The notes beneath the pieces were generated by a model. It saw only the letters and a program-made list of their open reading frames with translations, ran no database searches and was not told the origin of the DNA. The position numbers were made by a program, and so were the translations under genes. 64,000 nucleotides of DNA from Lachnospiraceae bacterium C6A11 (GTDB lineage Bacteria; Bacillota; Clostridia; Lachnospirales; Lachnospiraceae): positions 186,001 to 250,000 of the forward strand of contig JNKY01000010.1 in assembly GCA_000702245.1 (NCBI GenBank). The letters run 5' to 3'. Of the stretch, positions 53,035 through 61,630 are shown piece by piece; within the stretch, counting starts at the first letter, position 1; every line of letters starts with the position of its first letter.

Positions 53035-56000
53035 ATGTCACAGAGAACTGACATCCATAAGATTCTTATTATTGGTTCGGGCCCGATCATCATAGGTCAG
53101 GCGTGTGAGTTCGATTATTCCGGAACTCAGGCTTGTAAGGCGCTCAGAAGCCTTGGATACGAGATAGTTCTTGTTAATTCAAATCCTGCTACTATTATGA
53201 CAGATCCTGAGATGGCTGATGTTACATATATCGAGCCTCTTAATGTTAATCGTCTTGAGCAGATAATTGCAAAGGAACGTCCTGATGCATTGCTCCCTAA
53301 TTTAGGTGGTCAGTCAGGACTTAATTTATGTGCTGAGCTCTACAATGCCGGCGTACTTGACAAATACAACGTTCAGGTAATCGGTGTTCAGGTTGACGCC
53401 ATCGAGCGTGGTGAGGACCGTATCGAGTTCAAGCAGACCATGGATTCACTTGGCATCGAGATGGCAAGAAGCCAGGTTGCATACAGCGTTGATGAGGCAC
53501 TTGCAATCGCTGACAAGCTTGGTTATCCGGTTGTTCTTCGTCCTGCATACACAATGGGCGGTGCCGGCGGCGGACTTGTTTACAATAAGGAAGAGCTTAA
53601 GACTGTCTGCGCAAGAGGTCTTCAGGCTTCACTTGTTCATCAGGTTCTCGTTGAAGAGTCAGTTATGGGCTGGGAAGAACTCGAGCTCGAGGTTGTTCGT
53701 GATAAGGACGGCAACATGATCACTGTCTGCTTCATCGAAAATATCGATCCGATGGGCGTTCATACAGGCGACAGCTTCTGCGCAGCTCCAATGCTCACAA
53801 TCTCTCAGGAGGTTATGGACAGACTTCAGGAGCAGGCATACAAGATCGTTGATGCCATCCAGGTTATCGGTGGTACAAATGTACAGTTCGCACATGATCC
53901 TGTATCTGACAGAATCATCGTTATTGAGATCAACCCACGTACATCACGTTCTTCAGCACTTGCTTCAAAGGCAACAGGTTTCCCTATAGCCCTTGTTTCA
54001 GCAAAGCTTGCTTCAGGACTTACACTTAAAGATATCCCATGTGGTAAATACGGTACACTTGATAAATATAAGCCGGACGGCGATTATGTCGTAATCAAGT
54101 TCGCTCGCTGGGCATTTGAAAAGTTCAAGGGCGTTGAAGATAAGCTCGGAACTCAGATGCGTGCAGTAGGCGAGGTTATGAGTATCGGTAAGACATATAA
54201 GGAAGCTTTCCAGAAGGCTATCCGTTCACTTGAGAAGGGCCGCTATGGTCTCGGATATGTGAAGAACTTCAACGAGATGTCTAAGGATGACCTCCTCAAG
54301 GCGCTCATCACACCTTCAAGTGAGAGACATTTCCAGATGTATGAAGCTCTCAGAAAGGGTGCAACAGTTGATGAGATATTTGAGCTTACACATGTTAAGA
54401 GATATTTCATCGAGCAGATGAAGGAGCTTGTTGAAGAGGAAGAGGCTATCGCAGCTTCAAAGGGCAGCCTTCCATCAGATGAACTTCTTACACAGGCTAA
54501 GAAGGACGGCTTCTCAGATAAATACCTCAGCGAGATCCTTGAAGTATCAGAGGACAGCGTTAGAGAGAGACGTGAGGCACTCGGTGTTGTTGAGACCTGG
54601 GACGGCATTCACGTAAGCGGTACAGAGAACAGCGCTTATTACTATTCAACATACAATGCACCTGACAACAATCCGGTTTCGGAAGACAAGCCAAAGATCA
54701 TGATTCTCGGCGGTGGTCCTAACCGTATCGGTCAGGGTATCGAATTCGACTACTGTTGTGTACATGCAGCACAGTCACTCAAGAAGCTCGGCTTCGAGAC
54801 TATCATCGTAAACTGCAACCCGGAGACAGTTTCAACAGACTATGATACCTCAGATAAGCTGTATTTCGAGCCTCTTACACTTGAGGATGTTCTCAGCATC
54901 TACAAGAAGGAGAAGCCGGTTGGTGTTATCGCACAGTTCGGTGGACAGACACCTCTTAACCTTGCTTCAGACCTTCAGAAGAACGGCGTTAAGATCCTTG
55001 GTACTTCTCCGGAAGTTATCGATCTTGCAGAGGACAGAGATCAGTTCAGAGCTATGATGGATAAGCTTGGCATCCCAATGCCTGAGTCAGGAATGGCTAC
55101 AACAGTTGAGGAAGCTAAGACAATCGCAAATAAGATCGGTTACCCTGTAATGGTTCGTCCTTCATACGTTCTTGGCGGACGTGGAATGGAAGTTGTTTAC
55201 GACGATCAGGCTATGACAGGCTACATGGAAGCAGCTGTTGGTGTAACACCTGACAGACCAATCCTTATTGACAGATTCCTGCATCATGCACTTGAGTGCG
55301 AGGCAGATGCTATTTCCGATGGAACACATGCATATGTTCCTGCGGTTATGGAGCATATCGAGCTTGCCGGTATTCATTCCGGAGACTCAGCTTGTATCCT
55401 TCCTTCAAAGCATATTCCTGCTGATAACCTTGAGACCATCAAGGAATACACAAGGAAGATCGCTGAGGAGATGCATGTAGTCGGACTTATGAATATGCAG
55501 TATGCGATCGAGGACGGCAAGGTATTTGTTCTCGAGGCAAACCCACGTGCATCACGTACAGTTCCACTTGTTTCAAAGGTTTGCGGTATCAGGATGGTAC
55601 CTCTTGCAACAGATATCATTACATCAGAACTTACAGGAAGAAAGTCACCTGTACCTGAGCTTAAGGAGAGAGAGATCCCTTACTTCGGCGTTAAGGAGGC
55701 TGTATTCCCATTCAATATGTTCCAGGAGGTTGACCCTCTTCTCGGACCTGAGATGCGTTCTACAGGTGAGGTTCTCGGACTTTCACGTTCACTGGGTGGC
55801 GCATTCTTCAAGGCTGAGGAAGGTGCAAAGGCTGATCTTCCACTTGAAGGAACAGTACTTATTTCGGTTAACAAGCAGGATAAGGCTGAGGTTGTTGACA
55901 TAGCAAGAAGCTTTGCAAATGATGGCTTCAAGCTTATCGCTACAGAAGGTACATGCAAGCTTATCAACGAAGCAGGTATCGAGTGTGAGAGAGTTAAGAA

Positions 56001-56259
56001 GCTTCAGGAGGGCAGACCAAATATCCTTGACCTTATCACAAACGGAAATATCCAGCTTATCGTTAACTCACCGGTTGGTAAGGACAGCGCTATGGATGAC
56101 AGCTATCTCAGAAAGGCAGCTATCAAGGCTAAGATCCCTTACATCACAACTATTGCAGCAGCAACTGCAGCAGCTGACGGTATCCGTCATCTTAAGAAAC
56201 ATAAGTTCAGCGATGTTAAGTCACTTCAGGAATGGCATAAGGAGATCGTTGAAAAATAA
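53035..56259 (+). CDS. carB: Carbamoyl-phosphate synthase large subunit
   Basis: It makes carbamoyl phosphate from bicarbonate, ammonia and two ATP for arginine and pyrimidine synthesis. It has 1074 aa, as in other bacteria. Two ATP-grasp halves are clear, each preceded by a GSGP/GGGPNRIGQGIEFDY motif, with NPRTSRSSALASKATGFPIA and ANPRASRTVPLVSKV in the two ATP sites. The C-terminal allosteric domain has VGKDSAMDDS. The small subunit gene carA is not next to it, so it must be elsewhere. Confidence 0.97.
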   Translation: MSQRTDIHKILIIGSGPIIIGQACEFDYSGTQACKALRSLGYEIVLVNSNPATIMTDPEMADVTYIEPLNVNRLEQIIAKERPDALLPNLGGQSGLNLCAELYNAGVLDKYNVQVIGVQVDAIERGEDRIEFKQTMDSLGIEMARSQVAYSVDEALAIADKLGYPVVLRPAYTMGGAGGGLVYNKEELKTVCARGLQASLVHQVLVEESVMGWEELELEVVRDKDGNMITVCFIENIDPMGVHTGDSFCAAPMLTISQEVMDRLQEQAYKIVDAIQVIGGTNVQFAHDPVSDRIIVIEINPRTSRSSALASKATGFPIALVSAKLASGLTLKDIPCGKYGTLDKYKPDGDYVVIKFARWAFEKFKGVEDKLGTQMRAVGEVMSIGKTYKEAFQKAIRSLEKGRYGLGYVKNFNEMSKDDLLKALITPSSERHFQMYEALRKGATVDEIFELTHVKRYFIEQMKELVEEEEAIAASKGSLPSDELLTQAKKDGFSDKYLSEILEVSEDSVRERREALGVVETWDGIHVSGTENSAYYYSTYNAPDNNPVSEDKPKIMILGGGPNRIGQGIEFDYCCVHAAQSLKKLGFETIIVNCNPETVSTDYDTSDKLYFEPLTLEDVLSIYKKEKPVGVIAQFGGQTPLNLASDLQKNGVKILGTSPEVIDLAEDRDQFRAMMDKLGIPMPESGMATTVEEAKTIANKIGYPVMVRPSYVLGGRGMEVVYDDQAMTGYMEAAVGVTPDRPILIDRFLHHALECEADAISDGTHAYVPAVMEHIELAGIHSGDSACILPSKHIPADNLETIKEYTRKIAEEMHVVGLMNMQYAIEDGKVFVLEANPRASRTVPLVSKVCGIRMVPLATDIITSELTGRKSPVPELKEREIPYFGVKEAVFPFNMFQEVDPLLGPEMRSTGEVLGLSRSLGGAFFKAEEGAKADLPLEGTVLISVNKQDKAEVVDIARSFANDGFKLIATEGTCKLINEAGIECERVKKLQEGRPNILDLITNGNIQLIVNSPVGKDSAMDDSYLRKAAIKAKIPYITTIAAATAAADGIRHLKKHKFSDVKSLQEWHKEIVEK

Positions 56260-56274
56260 CAGATCATAAAAAAC

Positions 56275-56317
56275 ACAGAATCATAATGATCATCAGATGG
56301 TCATTATGATTTTGTGG
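56275..56317 (+). terminator. Hairpin after carB
   Basis: AATCATAATGA (56279-56289) pairs with TCATTATGATT (56301-56311), and flanking CACA/TGTG extends the stem to 56275-56317. The tail is weak in T. Confidence 0.65.
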
Positions 56318-56359
56318 TATATAGAAGATATATAAAAACTAATAAAAAAGGTGGAAAAT

Positions 56360-57379
56360 ATGACAATAATCGTTACCGGCGGCGCCGGCTTTATCGGTTC
56401 CAATTTTGTATTTCATATGCTTAAGGAGCATCCGGAGTACCGTATCGTATGTCTGGACAAGCTTACTTACGCAGGTAATCTTTCAACACTGAAGAGTGTT
56501 ATGGGTAACCCGAACTTCAGATTTGTTAAGCTTGATATCTGCGACAGAGAAGGCGTTTACAAGCTCTTTGAGGAGGAGCAGCCTGATATCGTGGTTAACT
56601 TTGCGGCTGAGTCGCACGTTGACCGTTCGATCGAGGATCCGGGCATCTTCCTTCAGACGAATATCATCGGTACAAGCGTTCTTATGGATGCAAGCCGTAA
56701 ATACAATGTTAAGCGTTATCATCAGGTGTCTACAGATGAGGTTTACGGTGATCTGCCGCTTGACAGACCTGACCTCTTCTTCACGGAGGAGACGCCTATT
56801 CATACAAGCAGTCCGTACAGCAGCAGCAAGGCCGGAGCAGATCTTCTTGTAATGGCATATTACAGAACCTTCGGACTTCCTGTTACAATTTCAAGATGTT
56901 CAAATAATTACGGACCATATCACTTCCCTGAGAAGCTGATCCCTCTTATGATCGCTAACTGTCTGAATGACAAGCCGCTCCCTGTTTACGGCGAGGGACT
57001 TAATGTTCGTGACTGGCTCTATGTAGAGGATCACTGCAGGGCAATCGACCTTATCATCCACAAGGGAACAGTCGGCGAGGTTTATAATGTCGGCGGTCAC
57101 AATGAGATGAAGAACATCGATATCGTTAAGCTTATCTGCAAAGAGCTTGGTAAGCCGGAAAGCCTTATCACATATGTAACAGACCGCAAGGGCCATGATA
57201 TGAGATATGCTATCGATCCGACAAAGATCCACAACGAGCTTGGCTGGCTTCCTGAGACTAAGTTTGCTGACGGAATCAAGAAGACTATTCAGTGGTATCT
57301 TGATAACCGTGACTGGTGGGAAGAGATCATCAGCGGCGAATATCAGAATTACTACGATAAGATGTACAAGGATAGATAG
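56360..57379 (+). CDS. rfbB: dTDP-glucose 4,6-dehydratase
   Basis: This NAD-dependent enzyme makes dTDP-4-keto-6-deoxyglucose for rhamnose and other deoxysugars. It has 339 aa from ATG 56360, 5 nt after AAGGTGG; an in-frame GTG at 56351 overlaps that site. GGAGFIG (7-13), AAESHVDRSI, STDEVYGDL and SPYSSSKAGAD (catalytic Tyr and Lys) and NNYGPYHFPEKLIP are all typical of RfbB. rfbA, rfbC and rfbD are not near, so the rest of the pathway is elsewhere. Confidence 0.96.
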   Translation: MTIIVTGGAGFIGSNFVFHMLKEHPEYRIVCLDKLTYAGNLSTLKSVMGNPNFRFVKLDICDREGVYKLFEEEQPDIVVNFAAESHVDRSIEDPGIFLQTNIIGTSVLMDASRKYNVKRYHQVSTDEVYGDLPLDRPDLFFTEETPIHTSSPYSSSKAGADLLVMAYYRTFGLPVTISRCSNNYGPYHFPEKLIPLMIANCLNDKPLPVYGEGLNVRDWLYVEDHCRAIDLIIHKGTVGEVYNVGGHNEMKNIDIVKLICKELGKPESLITYVTDRKGHDMRYAIDPTKIHNELGWLPETKFADGIKKTIQWYLDNRDWWEEIISGEYQNYYDKMYKDR

Positions 57380-57415
57380 TATTTTCCTTGATGTTCGGGA
57401 TATGGAGGAGGAAAT

Positions 57416-58654
57416 ATGGTTAAGAGGGGGAAAAGCAACAAATACAAGGCGGCAGCCATCGCGCTTGCACTTGCAGCCACATCTCTTACAGCTTGTGGGG
57501 ACAGCGGTAAGAGTGATGGTGGAAATGACCAGAGAGTCAGACATGATATGTCTACAGTCACCACAACAGCTGCGACTACAGAGCAGGTGACAACTGAGGC
57601 AACAAATGAGCCTACAACCATTACAGCAACTGAGGATCTGACAGCGACAACAACTGAATCATCGACTCAGACTACAGCGACGATAACAGAAGCTGCTACA
57701 GAGATAACGACTGAAACTGTAAGTGCCGACAATCCTGCCGGTGCGACACAATATATGGCGGATATTTATAACAGCAGTAAGTTTGTAGAACTGGTCGCTG
57801 CTACACAGGATGAGTATTTCAATGTCATGCTGGCGAATCTTAAGAGAAGAGTTTCACAGTATGTATTGGATGAAGAAGGCATAACGGATGCCAGATCTCT
57901 TGAGGCATGGATAGCTGAGAGCGTTGCTGATAGTTTTGATGTTGAAATCACATATAATGTTCAGGTTACAGGTGCCGCAAGAGAAGCAACGGTGGATGAG
58001 GCATATAGTGAGCTTACAGAGCTGGCAAGCGTGTCTGACAGTACCACGGATCATATTTATGAGTATTTCAGCGGTGCTGAGAAGCTTTATCTTGTACCGA
58101 TCAAGATTGAGGCAACGTATTATTCACAGAACATAGAGATGGAAGGCTGTGACGTTGTCTGTATCTATAAAGGCAAAGCTTATTCCTGCCTGGGTATATT
58201 TTCCTTCGGGCCGGGCATGATGAGGTACCTGACAAAATGTGCTTCTTCGGATGATGTTGCTGTAGCGATGAGCATCAAGGCTTCTGCTGAAGCGAGTCTT
58301 GCGAATGAGAACGCATTTAATAATGTGTCAAACGCGCTTGAGAATGCAGGATCTAACGGAAGGATCACCGGTAAGGACAAAGATGGCAATGAAAAGCAGT
58401 ATTTTGTTGTTGCCTATATCCGCGATAATACTGTGATCGAGATGCAGAATGGTCTGACAGAGGACGGTGCCTTCTGCACAGAGCTTAAGAATAATCTTGG
58501 AAATATCCATATCAATCTCCTTGCATATGGTGCAGACAAGTTTATTCTTGCGGTTGGCGAAGATTTAGGCGATGTGGCTGTATTTGCGGGGCCGGGTAAT
58601 GATGACGGCTCGACCTTCGAGATCATCCCATACGCGGATGAAATATATAAATAG
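57416..58654 (+). CDS. Lipoprotein with Thr-rich linker, unknown function
   Basis: It has 412 aa. The signal ends in LTAC (Cys27). Residues about 45-105 are mostly Thr, Glu, Ala and Ser (a flexible surface linker like those of the transport lipoproteins at 4520 and 6443). The folded part (about 115-412) is not recognised; it includes a DUF4358-like feel of alternating beta strands and IYKGKAYSCLG, but no family is claimed. GGAGGAGG precedes the ATG. The 3' end is partly duplicated in the following gap. Confidence 0.7.
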   Translation: MVKRGKSNKYKAAAIALALAATSLTACGDSGKSDGGNDQRVRHDMSTVTTTAATTEQVTTEATNEPTTITATEDLTATTTESSTQTTATITEAATEITTETVSADNPAGATQYMADIYNSSKFVELVAATQDEYFNVMLANLKRRVSQYVLDEEGITDARSLEAWIAESVADSFDVEITYNVQVTGAAREATVDEAYSELTELASVSDSTTDHIYEYFSGAEKLYLVPIKIEATYYSQNIEMEGCDVVCIYKGKAYSCLGIFSFGPGMMRYLTKCASSDDVAVAMSIKASAEASLANENAFNNVSNALENAGSNGRITGKDKDGNEKQYFVVAYIRDNTVIEMQNGLTEDGAFCTELKNNLGNIHINLLAYGADKFILAVGEDLGDVAVFAGPGNDDGSTFEIIPYADEIYK

Positions 58655-58692
58655 ATCATCAGGCTTTTATAAGCGGATGAAATGTATAAATA
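58634..58692. repeat. Short direct duplication at the lipoprotein 3' end
   Basis: GCGGATGAAATATATAAATA (58634-58653) recurs at 58673-58692 with one change (A to G). The first copy contains the last codons and stop of the lipoprotein gene; the second lies in the gap before the methionine aminopeptidase. Confidence 0.8.
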
Positions 58693-58714
58693 AATCAAAT
58701 AATGGAGAACGACA

Positions 58715-59587
58715 GTGGCAAAATTAGGAAGAAATGATGCATGCTGGTGCGGCAGTGGCAAGAAATACAAGGCATGCCATGAAGAATTTGACAGAAAGAT
58801 AGAATACTACAGGAATCTGGGACATCAGGTTCCGTCACATGAACTGATCAAGACACCATTCCAGATCGAGAAGATCAAGGAAGCGTGCAAGGTCAATGTG
58901 GAAATACTTGATACCGTTGCCGAGAAGATCGCAATCGGTATGAGCACGGAAGACATAAATACAATCGTAAATGAAGTGACCTACAGGAATAATGCTATCC
59001 CTGCACCGCTCAATTATGAAGGCTTTCCGAAGAGTGTCTGCACTTCGATAAATGATGCTGTATGCCATGGTATTCCGGATGAGAACGAGATACTGATGGA
59101 TGGCGACATCATCAATGTTGATGTTTCAACCATCCTTAACGGCTACTTTGCTGACTCTTCAAGAATGTTCATGATGGGAAATGTTTCCGACGAGGACAGA
59201 AAGCTTGTTGAGGTTACCAAGGAAGCTATGATGAAGGGACTTGAGCAGGTTAAACCATGGACCTTCCTTGGAGATATGGGCCAGGCAGTTAATGATCACG
59301 CAAAGGCGCACGGTTATTCGGTTGTGCGTGAGATAGGCGGCCACGGCGTAGGTCTCGAGTTCCATGAGGAGCCTTGGGTAAGCTATGTAAGTAAAAAGGG
59401 AACAGAGATGCTTCTCGTTCCGGGTATGATCTTCACGATCGAGCCTATGATAAATATGGGTGGACCGGACATCTTCGTTGATGAAGATAATGACTGGACT
59501 GTATATACCGATGACGGATCAAAATCTGCACAGTGGGAGATACAGGTGCTCGTGACAGAGGACGGCCATGAGGTTCTGAGCTGGTAA
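58715..59587 (+). CDS. map: Type I methionine aminopeptidase with N-terminal SEC-C motif
   Basis: It removes the initiator Met from new proteins. It has 290 aa with a GTG start and GGAGAA upstream. A SEC-C zinc motif CWCGSGKKYKACH (residues 11-23) precedes the catalytic domain. Metal ligands are visible in NVDVSTILNGYFADSSRMF (two Asp), GHGVGLEFHEEP (His), TIEPM (Glu) and the final WEIQVLVTEDG (Glu). SEC-C-tagged Map1 proteins are a known clostridial form, and the extra domain may aid ribosome binding. Monocistronic, ending at a strong terminator. Confidence 0.95.
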   Translation: MAKLGRNDACWCGSGKKYKACHEEFDRKIEYYRNLGHQVPSHELIKTPFQIEKIKEACKVNVEILDTVAEKIAIGMSTEDINTIVNEVTYRNNAIPAPLNYEGFPKSVCTSINDAVCHGIPDENEILMDGDIINVDVSTILNGYFADSSRMFMMGNVSDEDRKLVEVTKEAMMKGLEQVKPWTFLGDMGQAVNDHAKAHGYSVVREIGGHGVGLEFHEEPWVSYVSKKGTEMLLVPGMIFTIEPMINMGGPDIFVDEDNDWTVYTDDGSKSAQWEIQVLVTEDGHEVLSW

Positions 59588-59590
59588 TAT

Positions 59591-59618
59591 AAAAAAATCC
59601 CCGTAAGGGGATTTTTTT
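59591..59618. terminator. Bidirectional terminator between map and the glycosyltransferase
   Basis: AAAAAAATCCCC-gtaa-GGGGATTTTTTT is a perfect symmetrical stem. It serves both convergent genes, and its right edge touches the stop of the - strand gene. Confidence 0.93.
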
Positions 59619-60639
59619 AGTTGAATCCAACTAACTTCTGCGAAATAGTATAACCAACCTTGATTATGAACATACCAGGGCGGGTTTTCATCTGCATAAC
59701 CTTACCGAGGATGTTGCGGTGAACGTATTTGTACTGTGAGCCGTGCTTCTTTAGGTAATTCCAGAGGTCGTCGCGTTTTGCGAGAGACTCGGGAGTTCCG
59801 ATCTTGATAAGGAAGGCGGTAGATACCGTCATCATCATTGCAAGGTACTGGCTCATATAGCGGCGCAGCATACAGTTGTCCACGTTTCTGAGGCTGTGGT
59901 CATCGATCATAAGCTTGGTTACGAGAACCTGCTGATCGATCCTGCCCATCATGACCTTCTCATTTACGGACTGGTCAGCACGACCGATAACATAATGATA
60001 AAGATCTACATCAAGATAATAAACCTTCTTAACGAATGGAAGCGGATGATAAACATAAATGTTATCAACGTAGAAGGTGTGCTTTGGCATCTTGATTCCG
60101 GTCTTTCTGAGGAGCTGAGTCCTGTATATAACCGAATGCATAAGGATATTTTGCCATGGCATGAACTTGCCCAGCTTATCCCAGGTGAAAGGCGTCCTTA
60201 CCGGCATAACCCCGCGGTAGCCTATCCTCTTCTTATGCTTCTTGCCAAGCTTTTCATAAACATAATCTGAGATGATCATATCGAAGGAATTGTCGATAGC
60301 CTCATTCTCAGCGATGAAATTCATTACTGCTGCAAGTGCGCGGCGGTTAAGCCAGTCGTCACTGTCAAGCACCTTGTAGTATTTTCCCAGGGCAGCGGCA
60401 AGGCCGGTCATAACGGCATCACCGTGGCCGCCGTTTTCTTTATGAATGACTCTGACGATGTCAGGGTATTTTTTTGCATAATTATCTGCTAATTCCGGAG
60501 TACTGTCCGTTGAACCGTCGTCAACGATGATTATCTCGATGCGGTTGTCGCCGATAAGGATCGACTTCATTGCGCGTGCAAGATAATCCTGCGAATTGTA
60601 GCAAGGTATTGCAATTGTAAGTAGTTTTTCTTTGCTCAT
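59617..60639 (-). CDS. Family 2 glycosyltransferase
   Basis: It has 340 aa. The GT2 fold starts LTIAIPCYNSQDYLARAM; nucleotide-sugar residues are IIIVDDGSTDS (Asp40-Asp41) and the metal motif VLDSDD (92-95). HGDAVMTGL is also present. No strong membrane helix, so it is a cytosolic or peripheral enzyme. Downstream of the PAP2 gene by 39 nt on the - strand; together they suggest synthesis or recycling of a lipid-linked glycan or glycolipid, but the product is unknown. Confidence 0.9.
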   Translation of the reverse strand: MSKEKLLTIAIPCYNSQDYLARAMKSILIGDNRIEIIIVDDGSTDSTPELADNYAKKYPDIVRVIHKENGGHGDAVMTGLAAALGKYYKVLDSDDWLNRRALAAVMNFIAENEAIDNSFDMIISDYVYEKLGKKHKKRIGYRGVMPVRTPFTWDKLGKFMPWQNILMHSVIYRTQLLRKTGIKMPKHTFYVDNIYVYHPLPFVKKVYYLDVDLYHYVIGRADQSVNEKVMMGRIDQQVLVTKLMIDDHSLRNVDNCMLRRYMSQYLAMMMTVSTAFLIKIGTPESLAKRDDLWNYLKKHGSQYKYVHRNILGKVMQMKTRPGMFIIKVGYTISQKLVGFN

Positions 60640-60678
60640 ATCATAACCCCATTTTTTAATATCTAATTCCTCGACCGG

Positions 60679-61404
60679 TTATGCAACAGTTTCGGATACT
60701 TCAGATTTTTCCACATCAGCTTCGGTAGCTGTCTCGGCTTCTGCCTTGGCTGCCTTCTTCTCGCGCATCTTCTTAAGGTCGCCCGGAAGATATATCGGAA
60801 GATAGAAGAGGAAAGCCATTCCGAAAGCACCGATAACATCTATGATCGAATGCTGCTTCAGGAATACGGTCGCCGCAATGATAAGTATTGAAAGTATTAC
60901 AACAAATACAGTTACCAGCGGATGCTTCTTCCTGAGTCTCGACTTCAGTATCGCTGTCTCAACACAGAGTGTATTGTAAACGTGGATACTTGGAAATACA
61001 TTTGTCGGCGTGTCGGTTTTATAAAGGTATCTTACTATCTTCGCACAGATATTATTCTTGGAAAGATCTGCTGCGCTCGGACGAAGCTGAAGGGCGTTCG
61101 GCCAGAAATAACAGATAATGATGAAGGCTGTCATTCCGAGAGCCAGGAACCACGCGAGCTTCTTAAAACCTTCAAAATCATAAATTATAAAAAGACCTAC
61201 CGAAACGAAGATAAAGGCAAACCACAGATAGTAAGGGATGATGAAGTATTCGCAGAAAGGAATACTGTCATCGATTGAACTATGAATATAGTGGAAAGCC
61301 ACATCATTTCTCTTCTCCAAAGCGAAGAAGCTTATGAAGTAGGCAGGTATATACAATAGCCATAGACAATATTTATATTTTTGAAACTTAGTTTTATTAT
61401 CCAT
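60679..61404 (-). CDS. PAP2-family membrane phosphatase/transferase
   Basis: It has 241 aa with about six hydrophobic helices and an Ala/Glu-rich C-terminal tail. The active site is read as FPSIHVYNTL (His141, PSGH variant) and LKQHSIIDVIGA (His185, Asp189), with an Arg/Lys-rich loop before. The motif type is close to lipid phosphate phosphatases and inositol-phosphorylceramide synthase-like proteins. First gene of the - strand pair; ppk is divergent, 226 nt away. Confidence 0.85.
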   Translation of the reverse strand: MDNKTKFQKYKYCLWLLYIPAYFISFFALEKRNDVAFHYIHSSIDDSIPFCEYFIIPYYLWFAFIFVSVGLFIIYDFEGFKKLAWFLALGMTAFIIICYFWPNALQLRPSAADLSKNNICAKIVRYLYKTDTPTNVFPSIHVYNTLCVETAILKSRLRKKHPLVTVFVVILSILIIAATVFLKQHSIIDVIGAFGMAFLFYLPIYLPGDLKKMREKKAAKAEAETATEADVEKSEVSETVA

Positions 61405-61496
61405 AATAAAGACAGTTTAAAATAAAAGTCACGTAATGTCAAAGATTAGTTTTTATATTTGCGATGTTTTGGTTCTTTATAACGCTCTTAAATTGT

Positions 61497-61630
61497 GGTA
61501 TACTATTCTGTAATTATCGGATGACGCGCCGGAGGCAGACTATCGGCGGCTGAAGCTGCCCCGGAGATGCGGTTTAAGCGGTTGTCCGGGATGTATTTGG
61601 GAGAATATTTATAATAAGGGGTGCAGTGAA
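61497..61630 (+). promoter_or_regulatory. ppk promoter and structured leader
   Basis: An extended -10 TGGTATACT (TATACT at 61499-61504) is clear; the -35 is weak. The leader has a stem, CCGGAGGCAG (61529-61538) with CTGCCCCGG (61555-61563), and a smaller GCGGC/GCTGC pairing. No known riboswitch was recognised. Confidence 0.5.
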
